Notes: a model not told the origin generated them from the sequence alone. 64,000 nucleotides of DNA from Channallabes apus (GCA_030522415.1 CM060118.1:15442651-15506650), one strand, 5' to 3'; counted from the first letter of the stretch, positions 22,515-33,820 are shown. Numbers and translations: made by a program.

Positions 22515-22540
22515 GGTGTGTGTGTGTGTGTGTGTGTGTA
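22515..22540. repeat. (GT)n microsatellite
   Basis: About twelve GT units lie within the right part of the hAT element. Confidence 0.9.
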
Positions 22541-22782
22541 TATACAAACCTCATTATTTCATCAGTTAATGATTGGATTTAGTTCTTTCTGCCATATACC
22601 ACCATTTCCATACAGTTTAAAATAGAACCCTGAACCATTCTTTTGCTGTATGACCCTAGACTGGGACGTAACACCATATTTAAGTGACCACTTTGATTTT
22701 CAAGCACAAAAAAGACAACAGCTTTATTATGCAAAGGTGTTGCTTCAGTTAAAAACAACTAGTTTGAGATTTACTGTATATC

Positions 22783-22853
22783 TTCATTCATTCATTCATC
22801 TTCTGTACCGCTTTATCCTGTATTTAAGGTCGCTGGGACCTGGAGCCTAGGGA
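22783..22853 (-). repeat. DANA-type SINE, 3' end, antisense
   Basis: (attc)n, 'cttctgtaccgctttatcct' and 'ggtcgctgggacctggagcc' are followed by unrelated sequence. It is a very short 5'-truncated copy inside the hAT element. Confidence 0.8.
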
Positions 22854-23095
22854 TAGAGATTTATATCTGCTCATCTTTTTTGAACTACGCTAGAATGCCT
22901 CATCCTACTCCCGCTGTTAAAAAAAAAAAATTCAAAAGTAACTCGGTAACTTTTACTCTGAGTAAATTTTTTAATGAGCTACTTTTTACTTTTACTTGAG
23001 TAGATTTTTATAATGGTAACTTTACTTGTACTTAAGTAAAATTTCACTGAAGTAACAGTACTTACTCTTTCCACCTCTGGCTATATATATATATA

Positions 23096-23918
23096 CTCAG
23101 CAAAAAAAGAAACATCCTCTGACTTTCAACTGTTTTTACTTTCAGTAAACTTAATGTGTAAATATTCGTATGAACACTAAGAGAGTCAACACCATAAGAC
23201 ATAAACTGAAAATGTTTCACAATGTGTCCCTGAATGAAGGGAGGCTCAAAATCAGTCAGTACCAGTCAGTATCTGGTGTTACCACCAGCTGCTTGAAGTA
23301 CTGCAGTGCATCTCCTCCTCATGGACTGGACCAGATTTGTCAGTTCTTGCTGTGAGATGGAGGGATTGTGTGTTCCTGGTGTGACTCGGGCAGTTGTTGT
23401 GGCCATCCTGTACCTGTCACGCAGGTGTGATATTCGGATGTACCCATCCTGTGCAGGTGTTGTTACACGTGGTCTTCCACTGCGAGGATGATCAGCTGTC
23501 CTTCCTGTCTCCCTGTAGCGCTGTCTTAGGCGTCTCACAGTGCGGACATGGCGATTTATTGCCCTAGCCACATCAGCAGTCCTCATGCCTCCCTGCAGCA
23601 TGCCTAATGCACGTTCACGCAGATGAGCAGGGACCCTGGGCATCTTTCTTTGGGTGTTTTTCACAGTCGGTAGACAAGTCTCTTTAGTGTCCTGCATTTT
23701 TAGAACTGTGACCTTAAATGCCTACTTTCTGTAAGCTGTTAAGGTCTTAACGACCATTCCACAGGTGCATGTTAATTAATTGATTATGGTTAATTGAACA
23801 TGCATGGAAAACATTGTTTAAACCCTTTACAATGAAGATCTGTAAAGTTATTTGGATTTTTACAACATTATTGTTGAAATACACAGTCCTGAAAAAGGGA
23901 CTTTCTTTTTTTGCTGAA
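23096..23918 (-). mobile_element. Tc1-like element, catalytic core deleted
   Basis: The ends 'ctcagcaaaaaaagaaacat' and 'gactttctttttttgctga' are inverted repeats inside an (AT)n target. The element begins only eight bases after the right-hand target duplication of the hAT element at 20423-23079. It retains sequence from both ends of its transposase gene and has lost the middle. Confidence 0.85.
23266..23643 (-). pseudogene. Tc1-type transposase, N-terminal DNA-binding part only
   Basis: From MPRVPAHLRERALGML the frame runs through a helix-turn-helix (TADVARAINRHVRTVRRLRQ) and the GRPRVTTPAQD linker. It then joins in frame to the extreme C-terminal segment (QELTNLVQSMRRR...AVLQAAGG). The whole DDE catalytic domain between them is missing. 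A protein of this design could bind terminal repeats without cutting, but there is no sign that it is expressed. The frame is open for 18 more codons upstream. Confidence 0.8.
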
Positions 23919-23942
23919 TATATATATATATATATATATAAT
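23919..23942. repeat. (AT)n run at the Tc1 target
   Basis: TA repeats continue from the right end of the Tc1-like element. A similar short run flanks its left end at 23082-23095. Confidence 0.8.
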
Positions 23943-24038
23943 TTTTTTATTTATTTATTTTTTTTTAAAAGAGATTAGCTCTGTTTTTGAGTGCCTGTCC
24001 TTAAAACGAGGAATTGTCAATGCACAATGCTGGAAATG

Positions 24039-24569
24039 TCAAAAAAGACAATGAGCATGCACTTGGTCGAGCTGTGAACCTGCCTCAGCTTGTTGCTTTG
24101 TCTCAGGCTCGTAGCCATACACACAAGTTTCATCACCAGTAATAATCCTCGACATGAAGGACGGATCATCCACAGCACACTGACGGAGTTCTTGGCAGAC
24201 TTCGATGCGATATTCTTTCTGCTCCTGGGTCAAATTTGGCAGTAACATAAGGATTGCCTGGCCTGTTCTGTATGACACAGTGACAAGGACAGTGGTGTTG
24301 TGGTTTGTTCTATGCTGAACATCACACACAAGTTGTAGAATGGCTTTGACATTTTTGGGGGTTGAGCTCATTGAAGGTCTTCCTAAACTCTTGTCATCTT
24401 CCATTGACGTTCTTCCGCTCTCGAAGTGCGCATGCTACTCAAAACCCCTCAAACAACTCATTGCAGCATTGCTGTAAACTTGCCAAATCATGTCAAAAGT
24501 TCCGATGGCAGATTTGCCCAGTTTCACATAGAATTTCACGTTCGCTCTTTGTTCTAACTCGCTGTCCAT
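24039..24569 (-). pseudogene. mariner transposase fossil
   Basis: A start-like MDSELEQRANVKFYVKLGKS at 24569 is followed by the N-terminal helix region with stops. Near 24400, after a break, come SMEDDKSLGRPSMSSTP and then, nearer 24150, LTQEQKEYRIEVCQELRQ, DDPSFMSRIITGDET (first catalytic Asp) and VYGYEPETKQQ. It ends soon after, so the second Asp and third acidic residue are absent. The family looks like the mariner group whose proteins carry GDExWVYGYDPETK. It is unrelated to the two Tc1 families just upstream. Confidence 0.8.
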
Positions 24570-24574
24570 GATGA

Positions 24575-25390
24575 AATATCAGACATGGTAATGCATATGG
24601 TCAGAATATATATACAGTATATACATTGGAATAGATTAGAAAGGTTTGTTCAAATTCTGTCCAATATGTTCTATACAAATATACATCAGAATTGAATAGC
24701 GTTCTTATACCCACAGAAGTGACAACAGTGAGATGCACTGACTACAAGTAGGAGAATGTTTAGTGCAAAATTTTTGAATATTCATAAAAAGCGAAATGGA
24801 CAAAACAATAAAGAGATGTTAAGCAAGAACCAGTACAATGAGGACAATACAATAAATATGAAACAAGACAATAATTACAGCACAACAGAGAACCAGTACG
24901 GTGTTCCTCAAACACTCGTTAAGAGTTCCAGATTTTAACGTTTTACAAGAGTGTGACATAAACCAATCGCCACATCAAGCAAAAAAAAAAAAAGAGCTTA
25001 ATTATTTTTTTGAATAGACACTGTGAAAATGTTTTTAAAAACTGGATGATAACACCAACTAATTTAAAGCTATCACAAGAAACAGTAATTGCAAATCATT
25101 ATCTTGTTTTAATACAAATAGAAATCAAATGGAAGTCAAATGAAAGCACACGGCAACAAAAGTTATTAAATGAAGCCTCTAGCGCACACCAGAGAATGAG
25201 TTTGTTCTATCACTTTAATTTGAAGGAGCTGATTTGTCTTTGTGCTAAAAGGTTAATCCATTCAATCTTTTTTGTTAGCACTTTACTACAGTATTTAGCA
25301 ATCATTTCTGAGGTTATTCTGTTTCACACAGTGGCCTCAAGGAATGTTTGTTAACCAGAATTGCCACAATATTACAGAATATATCATGTT
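24575..25390. other. Non-coding stretch
   Basis: AT-rich with A-runs. The 114-codon frame at 25010-25354 has no recognisable domain. No repeat family is evident. Confidence 0.5.
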
Positions 25391-25394
25391 CCCT

Positions 25395-25595
25395 CCAGGG
25401 TCTGGGCATCTTCTATTCCTGCCTCTGTGTGCATGGAGTTTACATGTTCTCCTTGTTCTTGGTGGGTTTCCTCCGGGTACTCCGGTTTCCTTCCACAGTT
25501 TAAAGACATGCAGTAGGCTAACTGGCGTTTCCAAATTGCCCATAGTGTGTGCGATGGATTGGTACCCTGTCCTGGGTATGCTGGCCGCTATGTTG
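25395..25595 (+). repeat. DANA-type SINE, central part
   Basis: 'ccctccagggtctgggcatc', 'tctgtgtgcatggagtttac', 'ggtttcctccgggtactccg', 'gcgatggattggtaccctgt'. The extreme head and the tail are lost. Confidence 0.85.
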
Positions 25596-26605
25596 AGTGT
25601 AGAATCACTTGTTCCACACACCAGGTAGTAGTGCCCTTGTTTCAGCAAGTTCAAAAAGGCATTTTGGATCCGGATTGATTTAGAATCTAGTTAGCATTGT
25701 AACACATTAGCCATAATAAAGTGGTTAGGTGAGTAATTAACCTGTGAGCGGGAGCCCCCACTCACATTAACTAGAAGCAATTCAGAACGGCTTAAAAGCA
25801 ATTATTAAGGAGACAGAGTGTTGAAGACGACATAACATTATTAGATGTGTTTTCTTCCTGAAAGTGCTTCCTTGAGTGGTTTTGATTGTATTTTTTTTTT
25901 TGTGTGTGATATGCAGTACTGGACCATACCAGTGTACTTTCACCTCTGGAAAAAGGGATAATGATAATACATAAGGCCCATTTTTAATACTGGATTCTTA
26001 AATTTTTCATCAAACTTGCATATTGTTTGTCTTTTGTCTGGCACAAGGCTTGGTCAGTGATGCTTCAATTTTAATGCACTTAGTCAATTATAATGTTTGC
26101 TTCGTTTGACTCATTAATGTGTAATAAACCACCTGTTCTTCGTTTACAAGCTGTTATTAATCTGCAGTTTGACACTGTGCTGGGAAATGTGTATAATAAA
26201 ACTTTCACATGTATTTTGCTCTGGAAAAGGCTTCATACTGTATCATAACCCTGTCAAAAAATTGGCAAGCAGTTTAGTGACAATATGCCTGAATACTGAT
26301 TCTATATCTGTACAGATATATCTGTATATCTGTATAAAAAAATAAGAAAGGTCGATTTATGCATATGGATGTTTAGTTGAATAAAGATGAGGGAGAATAT
26401 TAAATCCATGCCTACTGTATATCGGAGATGACAGCTACTTTACACTTCCTGAGGCCATGCTTCTTAACATGACCTTGACACTCCAGTGATTTCTGATGAT
26501 GTCATGCCTTTTTAAAAAATAGAATAGAAACGTTTTTACATCTTGCTTTGATGCAAAACCTAATGGAAAGTGTTCCAAGTTGCAAATGCTGGGAATTTAA
26601 TCATA
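25596..26605. other. Non-coding stretch, no known repeat
   Basis: 25640-25850 looks less degenerate than its surroundings (balanced composition, 'gagtaattaacctgtgagcg'). No coding frame is seen. It might be a conserved non-coding element, but I cannot test that. Confidence 0.35.
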
Positions 26606-26611
26606 GCACTT

Positions 26612-26690
26612 AACCCGTAACTGCTCATTTGTATAAATGATTGGAATGTAGGCTACTCTGGATAAGAGGGTCTGCCAAATACCAATAAAC
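26612..26690 (+). repeat. aaatgcctaaatg-family SINE, 3' fragment
   Basis: 'cccgtaactgctcatttgta' and 'gctactctggataagagggt' with 'ctgccaaatacc' match the tail of 14103-14254. Confidence 0.6.
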
Positions 26691-26984
26691 ATATACCGTA
26701 AGTATTTTTCTTGAAGCATAACTTAATAGGCATACCATTAACGGTGAGGGCTTATGAAAGCTAAAGACACACATGAGTTGAAACATACTGTCCTGGAATG
26801 CCAAACGATGCTCAATAATTGCAGACGTTGCAAGAATCAAAATGAGTTTTATTTCAATTCTTCAGAATAGAAAGCATGGAAAGAAGTCTTGGGTCATATT
26901 TTTGGTGCTTACTGTTTTGGGACTCTTTAGATTTATTCAATTTTTTATTTTATTTTTATTGATTATTATTTATTACGTTTTCTT

Positions 26985-27080
26985 TAGACAACAACTGTGA
27001 GCAACTGTAACCAAGAATAAGCAATTTCCCTCTGGGATTAATAAAGTTCTTTGAATCTTGAGTCTTGAATCTTGAATGAA
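26985..27080 (+). repeat. LINE-type 3' end with heptamer tail
   Basis: 'agcaatttccctctgggatt' and 'aataaagttctttgaatctt' are followed by repeats of gaatctt. This is the form of common fish non-LTR 3' ends that finish in short tandem repeats. Confidence 0.55.
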
Positions 27081-27134
27081 GTCACTTACTTCTAGGAGAA
27101 ACACAACATGCATATTTTGTATGTGTTTACTAAA

Positions 27135-27670
27135 ATACTGTACCTAGATCATGCCACAGCATTCTAAAAGGGAGCTTCATATTTCTTCCACAGTCACATC
27201 TCAACAGCTCATCCTTCGAATTCAATGCAGTTACAATTACTTCACCAGTCAAACTTCTCACCATCGTCATATACCTTTCTCCTGGTCCCGTAGAAAATGT
27301 TTTTGAACATGGACATGCTTTCTTTCTTTTCTCCACTGATGGCACTCCCTCATTCTTCTCTAAAATTTCATCCACCTCCAACAAGCTCCAGTTTGTAGCT
27401 GGCCAATGCACAAAGAAGGAAATGCCCTCCATCAGTCACCATCCTTGTTCTGCCTGTTATTAACTTTCAATACCTCTTTCGCACTCACCAAAAACCTCCA
27501 CTCCATCACCTTTCCCTTCTTAGCTTCATGCACACTATCAACTCTTCCAGATTTTCTTTTACAGTATCTCTAACACTCATCTGCCCTCCATCTTCTGAAG
27601 CCAACAAGTCTTGGCTAGCCAATGTGAGAAAGACATTACGGAGCAGCTGGAGGAAACTTAATATTTGATA
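27135..27670 (+). pseudogene. L2-type LINE endonuclease remnant
   Basis: Plus-strand translation with shifts gives SSSFEFNAVTITSPVKLLTI, VIYLSPGP at about 27266 (family form VIYRPPGP), an interrupted F.....GTPSFF block, and later SPKTSTPSPFPSL and ANKSWLANVRKTLRS. This order matches the AP-type endonuclease and following linker of L2/CR1-like LINEs. Long open frames on the other strand here are shadows. Stops and shifts exclude function. Confidence 0.55.
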
Positions 27671-29770
27671 CAATCTCTGTAATAGGATGTTCAATAAGCA
27701 CATATGATTGTAACTGTCAGGTATTCATATACTTTCATATGGTAGATTTCAATTTGGTTTAGGTTGGTGCCCATATGCTTTTATCTTAAACAGGAAACCC
27801 CAGAATCTATAACTATACAACCTTATTTGCCCCCAAATCTACCTATTGCATGGTGTGCATTTGTATTTCAGAACTTAGTGAAACAGAACACAAGCTAAAC
27901 ATGCATACCCCAGTAATGGCTCTTTCCAGTTACTAGTACAGATCCTTAATCAATGAGCTCTTACTGCCTCACTACACACTGCTATCAAGTGTTACCAAGA
28001 TGTAATTTGCACTTATTCCTTTTACTTGCCTGAAATCACTTGCATAGCCACAAATGCCAATGGATTGCTTATTTTTCCTCTCTAATGAAAAGCCTTTACA
28101 TTTCTTGATGTAATAAACGTGGACAAATTGAACAGTCACCTTTTTACATGGCAAGTGTTTCATACTTAGCTACAAACACATGAACAACTCATCAGTGACT
28201 CACCCTCTGGCTGTTCTATTAGTTACCATGGACACTCAGATTTCCCCTGTGCGACAGCACAACAAAATTATAAGGTTCTAATTACCATCTTCAGTGACAT
28301 TAAGTGTGAAAGATATGCCTAAAATCGCGCTATCACATGCAATATTTCTCGTCTGAGAGTCTCTCCAAATGATGCCAATTGACATTTGAGCTACTAATGG
28401 TTTTACCGAATTATTCGCGCTGACTGTGCTAACCTTCAAGGATTTCTGCCGACAAAAATTATTGCCTTTGTTTTTATGATTTGTAGTGTTCTTTAATCTA
28501 TTATTGTTGGTTATTATTTTTTTCTCGCAGTATCCAACCTTATTCCGAAGACTCAAAAAGGAAGAGCGATTAATATGAGTCACTCCTATTATTCTAAGCT
28601 ATTTGTGTCTCTAGCTACTGTATATCTTAATACTGTACAGTTTGTATACAACACCCATTCCAAAGCCTTTTCCTTCCCTCCTTTCTTATAGAACACAGTG
28701 ATCCAACTTCAGGGTGAATTAAATGTACTTTAAATGTGTGCAATTAAGCAAAATTGATGTTTAACCAAGGATGTTCTTTCAAATTTAGTTACAAATAAGT
28801 ATATACTGTATGCATTTCAGAGGGAATGGTACCATTGTCTATTATACTGATGGAATGACACTACAGGGCAAGTGGCAAAAAAATGTGGAGAAAGGACACA
28901 GGACACAGAGGAGAAGGAGAAAGAAAAAAGATAGTGTCAGACTTCAATGAGAAAAACAAAATTGAAGTAAAGAGAGAGGATGCGGCAGTTGAGGGTCAGT
29001 GCCAAGACAAACTTTCTGTTATTGACAACTCCACCTAGTCTAGACAATCCCCCAAAGCCAAATGTCTCATGGGCGGGGCTCTCACAGTCAGATTTACACG
29101 ACTAATGCTATCTAGCAGTTAATTAGCTGAAATAGCACAAATAGTAGAAATTAGTCTTAATTCCTTTTTTACTTTCCTTTCTTTAATCTTCAACGCTTGT
29201 TTTTAAAGTGCATTTAATCAGCTCCAGGCAGTATAAGGAATGTTTAGTGGGAAAACGGCTACAGAGTAAAAAGATAAATGTCTGTAATGTGTTAAACGTC
29301 AGTGATTAAACAAAGCATTGAATCAGTTTGTCCAAGTGTTTGAAAGGTTTATTCAGAACGTGAATGCTTCATTTCAGTTTTGCAATTGAGCGAAGCTAGA
29401 GCTAATACACCAACAGTATATTTGATTTATATATTTGTCCTTAAAAATGACAGGAACTAGATTATAAGCCAAACTTTGCCTTCATCCGTCCATTATTTGG
29501 CCCAAGCCACGTTAGGCTTGTGAAATTCAGCCGTTTCTGTTTTGTGAAAGAGCTGGTTCTATGAAAGTTAAGCAACACATGAACTTTGAGAAAGGAAGAA
29601 TAAATCACCATGTCGTTAATGTACGCAGTAATAAACGTTCCTTTTTTAAAAGGGCCGATGAGTAGATCATATGGCATTAGGAAATACTCATAGCGACCAC
29701 AGATTCTGCCAAACACAGTTTTCTATTTGCACCTCCTAGTTGTACTGTACTCTAGCTGCTCCTGTGATCC
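27671..29770. other. Long non-coding stretch
   Basis: No gene or identifiable repeat. The small frames at 27972-28163, 28278-28583 and 29462-29716 lack domains. The purine-rich segment 28880-28990 is unremarkable. Confidence 0.5.
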
Positions 29771-29779
29771 TCTGGAACC

Positions 29780-29935
29780 TTAACACGCACCCACAAGCAT
29801 CAAGGCTTAACTCTGCTCTGGCACCTTCGTATTTGGGTGGAATAAACTTCCTCTAGATGTCTGACCAGCTGAGTCACTGGCTGTCTTCAAACGATGACTG
29901 AAGACCTACCTCCTCATGAATTGCTTGAATTTGAA
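29780..29935 (+). pseudogene. L2-type LINE, reverse transcriptase C-terminal remnant
   Basis: Plus-strand translation gives WNKLPLDV, a stop, PAESLAVFKR, a stop, then LKTYLL. This is the hallmark end of L2-like polyproteins (WNxLPxxVR...SLxxFKxxLKTxLF). Two nonsense changes are visible in this short piece. Confidence 0.7.
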
Positions 29936-30094
29936 GTTTTTTTCCTATTACAGTATACCAATCTTCCCAACAGGGTTTTAGACTAATAGTACTTCTTGTT
30001 CCTGGCATACTACACCTGTAAGAGTGTATATTTATTAATAGAGACTAAAATACACCTGACCCTTGGGACAATTTATTCTGCAGAATATATACAG

Positions 30095-30640
30095 TATGAG
30101 AGTTAAATACTCCCTTTATTTCGCAACATAATGCCCTTCAACATTAATGCATTTATCCCAGTGGTTCACTAGTTCTTGGATACCATCAAGGTACTGTAGA
30201 AAGGTTTCTCAGTACTCTGGAACCATGGTAGGACTGCCTAATTCATGTCTGAGCCCCTGTCCTCCCAGGAACTCCTTTAATAGCCCAAACATGTGGAAAT
30301 AACTCCCAGCCGACTACTTGTATTGTGCAAGTTGTGTAGTGGGCAATATAATGGAGCGCAAAAACAGAAGACCTTTGGTAATCAAAACAGGCCATTTTTT
30401 TTAAATAAATTAAACTGTTTTACTTGCTGAATGTTCACAGGAATGACTGCAATCTTATTCATGCATTTGTGGCCTTCTTCAAAACATTTGCACCATTCAT
30501 ATATTTTCCTGCAGCAAAGAGTCTCATAATCAAACTGTGTTTGAAGTCTTCTGTGAATGTAAAACGTTTTTTTGCCTTAATTCTTATGAAGTTACATCAC
30601 AAGTTCCAGTTTACCATGAACACCACTTGTATACAGTAAA
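30095..30640 (-). mobile_element. mariner-type fossil, antisense (copy 1 of 3)
   Basis: It shares blocks with 42055-42585: 'gcccaaacatgtggaaat', 'ttgcaccattca', 'gtgtttgaagtcttctgtga' and the right end 'aagttccagtttaccatga'. It also shares text in the opposite orientation with 48690-49035. Read on the minus strand, fragments resemble the C-terminal part of a mariner transposase, without an open frame. A block of about 100 bases at 30350-30440 may be foreign. Confidence 0.5.
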
Positions 30641-30904
30641 TGTGAATGTAAGTACTGCAGCTTAATTTACCAAGGATGCTCACTGAATCTCAATTTGATA
30701 TCAGCCTTTGATCTTAGAACAATAGCAAGATTTTTGTTAGTGATAAGAAGTGAGCCTAATTTAAACAGTTGGATGCACAAAGTTAGAGCCTTTGAAGATT
30801 TTCTGGAACTAAGGAGCCTACCCAAATTCTGTGCCAGCGTAAAAATGCCCCCTTGCATAAAGCATGGTCTGGATGGTTACTTATACATCCCTCTATTGCA
30901 TTCT

Positions 30905-31120
30905 TCCATTGTCTACACCAGTCATGGTATAGGCAGGGTACACTCTAGGTGAGTTGCCAACACATCAATTGGCACAAGAACACACATTCTCAGTAATACA
31001 CTGTGGGCATTTTGAAATTGCAAATCAGCCTAAAATGCATGTCTGTGGGGAAAATGAGATTACCCAGGGGAACGCAAACAAAAAAACATGCAAACTCCAA
31101 ACACAGACTGGAGCCAATGC
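30905..31120 (-). repeat. DANA-type SINE, very degenerate, antisense
   Basis: Order is preserved despite heavy mutation: 'ggcagggtacactctaggtg', 'gccaacacatcaattggcac', 'gcaaatcagcctaaaatgca' and 'aaacatgcaaactccaaaca'. It is the oldest-looking copy in the window. Confidence 0.65.
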
Positions 31121-31379
31121 ATTTTTTTTAAATATCACAGTTACCTTCAGCACATCATTCCTGATTTGAACTCTCTGTCTGGCCATTTGATACAAATCCT
31201 TCTTCTTTCCTTTCTCTGTCCAGATGTGACACAGAGTGCTTTCCTAGCTGTTCCCTCAGTTTATCTGCAGTAGTTACCCAGGCAACCATCAATCCTTCTT
31301 CTTCATCTCTGAAAACATCCTAAAGACAACAAGAGTGCTGTCTAGCTACACAATCTCCTGCCACCACCCAGTTTTCAAT

Positions 31380-32005
31380 CTCTTCCAGGATGCAGTTCCT
31401 TGCATAGTCCACCTATTTCCACCTTTCTCTACTCTTATACATCACCCTGTGCTCCTCTTCCTTCTTTAAATATGTATGTCTTCTCCTTGATTTCCTACCT
31501 ATCTCTTCTTCATCACGTCTGTTTTTGCCAGCATTCCCACTGAGCTTTGTCCAATCACACCTGTTTCTTTCTTGGGTACACTCTCCATCGCTTCTTCTAA
31601 CTCCCTCTAGAAATATCCTTTTTCCCACCACTTCACACTCATGACTCTGTCAGACACTCAACACTCTCATTTGCTCTTAATATTCTCTTTCTTCAGGATT
31701 AAACCTACATCTTTCCCCTTCACATACACACCAGTATAGAACAGTTGAATGTACAGTAACTCCTGGCCTTACCCGACTTCCACTTGATCTCTTGTACACA
31801 CAGTGTGTCTATCATTCTTTACCTTCACTATCAGTTTTAGTGGCAGTATTCAAAGTTGTGTCTGACACCTCCATGTTCTTACTCTTCCTTCTCTCCCACT
31901 GTCTCTGGGCATGCATTCTCTCACCTTCCTCCTTTGCCAATCAGAACCCAACATAGTTTCCACAAGTACCCTGCTGGTGGTTATTAGTAACCTGAGCCTC
32001 GACTG
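31380..32005 (-). pseudogene. RTE-type LINE endonuclease remnant
   Basis: Minus-strand translation with shifts gives CTRDQVEVGSGQ (family form CVQETRWKGSK), then SDRVMSVK, ESVPKKE, and TYLKKEEEHRVMYKSRER followed by VDYARNCI. These stand in the order of the RTE endonuclease (YAPQ and DFNGH blocks degraded). It comes from the same family as 14350-14935 but from a different insertion in opposite orientation. Confidence 0.65.
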
Positions 32006-32189
32006 ATCCGTTTATGGAAATCCAGTTCATGATCAGCGTATTTGATTTGGCACAGGATTTCCACCAGATGCCAGATATGTGAATGCCAAATGTGAATATC
32101 CAACCATTGCACTGGAGACATAGTGACGGACGTAGACCTAGACATTTATGTGCCCAAAATTATATTTTCTTGATACAACTTGTCAGCAG

Positions 32190-32565
32190 GCGGCGCGGTG
32201 GTGTAGTGGTTAGCACTGTCGCCTTGCACCTCCAGGGTCTGGGTTTGATTCCCCGGCCAGGCTCGATTCCCGTCTCTGTGTGCATGGAGTTTGCATGTTC
32301 TCCCCGTGCTTGGTGGGTTTCCTCCGGGTACTCCGGTTTCCTCCCACAGTCCAAAGATATGCAGGTTAGGCTAATTGGCGTTCCTAAATTGCCCGTAGTG
32401 TGTGATTGGGTGTGTGAGTGTGTGTATGTGTGTGTGCCCTGCGATGGATTGGCACCCTGTCCAGGGTGTACCCCGCCTAGTGCCCGAAGTCTCCTGGGAT
32501 AGGCTCCAGGTCCCCCGCGACCCTGAGCACAGGATTAAGCGGTATAGAAAATGAATGAATGTATG
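32190..32565 (+). repeat. Complete DANA/mermaid-type SINE with 13-bp duplications
   Basis: Identical flanks aacttgtcagcag at 32177-32189 and 32566-32578 define the insertion. The element starts 'gcggcgcggtggtgtagtgg' (A box), has 'gggtttgattcccc' (B box) and the full core and tail through 'taagcggtatagaaaatgaa' and (atga)n. It is the best-preserved copy here and serves as the reference for the others. It was presumably transcribed by RNA polymerase III and mobilised by a LINE. Confidence 0.95.
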
Positions 32566-32579
32566 AACTTGTCAGCAGT

Positions 32580-33540
32580 GAAAGCTTAAGCTTTTGGACG
32601 TAATGTTTACACTTATTTGGAAACAAGTCGGACAGTGAGTTACTTTCCCCATCATTTCTGTTCGGTGAAGTTGAGCGGAATGAAGTTGAGCGGAATGCTG
32701 CATACAGTAAGTATTTGTGTATTTTTTGTTTTATATCTATAGAAATAAGTTTTCCAGTTTTGATGCTCAATCTGAATCACTCAGATTCTTCTGAATGTGA
32801 CTAGTTTTTTACCCCCTGACTAACGCAATGTAGCTCAGCACTAATCAAAATCCGGTGAAGGTGACTCATATAGCCATTTTCAGACTTCCAGGAAGTGCTT
32901 TCAAGTGTTACTGTTGTCCACATTTGTAGCGTACATTTCTAAATGCGCCTTTACAAATTGGCAATGCCAGTTATCTTGAGAAGGACAAGTAATAATAATA
33001 ATAATAATAAAAAAAAACAGCTTCAACGCAATTTGTTCCTAGAAGAGAAGGACACAGTTTCCTTTTTAAACAACATCACAGTAAGAATGATAAGTGAAAT
33101 CAGTGTTAAAAGGACTGTAGAGAGGAGAAAGCAGAGAGCCCTGAGAGAGTTCCTGTCTGCTTGCAGCCAAACTCATGATCCATCTTACTCGCTTCTTCAA
33201 AACCAAATCATTAATTCACCTGCAACTGGAGCTGTGGGAATTTCAATTGAGCAGTAAAAAGAGAGATAAAAAAAAAATCTGTGTTAAATTTATATCAATA
33301 GCGTTAATCAACTCTGTGCAATTTACATTCTAAAATACAGAGGGTGTTAAACATGTTAAACTGCACTCATAGCTGTATTGATGTTCTTCTTTCTGAATTT
33401 TATCTGACTGATGGCCTCTTGTAGAAAGAAAAATGGCTGTCAGCGAATACATTTCACCAACACACTTAATAATAAATAGCTTCATTATACATATAATTAT
33501 GGGTGCAACTTTAGGTTCAGCATAGCATAAATCATTCACT
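32580..33540. other. Non-coding stretch
   Basis: Short (aat)n near 32990. The frame at 32943-33257 has no domain. There is a tandem 'gaagttgagcggaat' pair at about 32667-32697. No gene is recognised. Confidence 0.5.
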
Positions 33541-33544
33541 TTGT

Positions 33545-33820
33545 ATATTCATTCATTCATTCATTCATTCATTTATGATTTATACCACCAATCCTGCATA
33601 AAGGGTTGTCGGGGGGCCTGAAACTTGGCAACAGGAAAATTTGGGAACACCAGTTAGCCTAATCTGCATGTCTTTAGACTGTGGGAGGAAACCGGAGCAC
33701 ATGGAGGAAACCCACCAAGCATAGGGAGAACATGCAAACTCCATGCACACAGACCAGAGGCAGGAATCGAACGCTCGATCCTTGAGGTGCTAACCACTAA
33801 GCCACTGTGCTGTCTCGCTT
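33545..33820 (-). repeat. DANA-type SINE, antisense, internal deletion
   Basis: (attc)n, then a damaged tail, 'gcctaatctgcatgtcttta', 'ggagaacatgcaaactccat', the B-box complement 'ggaatcgaacgctcgat' and 'gctaaccactaagccactgt'. About 100 bases of the tail half are missing. Confidence 0.85.

Larger units (their letters stand above)
20423..23079. mobile_element. hAT element with 8-bp duplication, split by a Tc1 insertion
   Basis: Left end 'cagaggtggaaagtaccgaa' and right end '...actctttccacctctg' are inverted repeats of hAT type (CAGAGGTGG). The flanking 8-mers gctatata at 20415-20422 and 23080-23087 are identical, as hAT insertion requires. The arms carry several 'tacttaagta'-like motifs. The GC-richer core at 20680-20870 has a TATA-like 'atatataaatcggag' at about 20806. 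No hAT transposase frame survives. The interior also holds the Tc1 element 20957-22346, a GT microsatellite and a SINE end. Confidence 0.85.

Noticed and set aside
27130..27432. 100-codon open frame on the minus strand
   Set aside because: The plus strand of the same segment translates to L2-type endonuclease motifs (VIYLSPGP region), so the minus frame is a shadow.
32190..32260. tRNA gene
   Set aside because: A and B boxes are present, but the sequence cannot fold into a full cloverleaf and is followed by the conserved SINE core; the same holds for the other SINE heads in the window.
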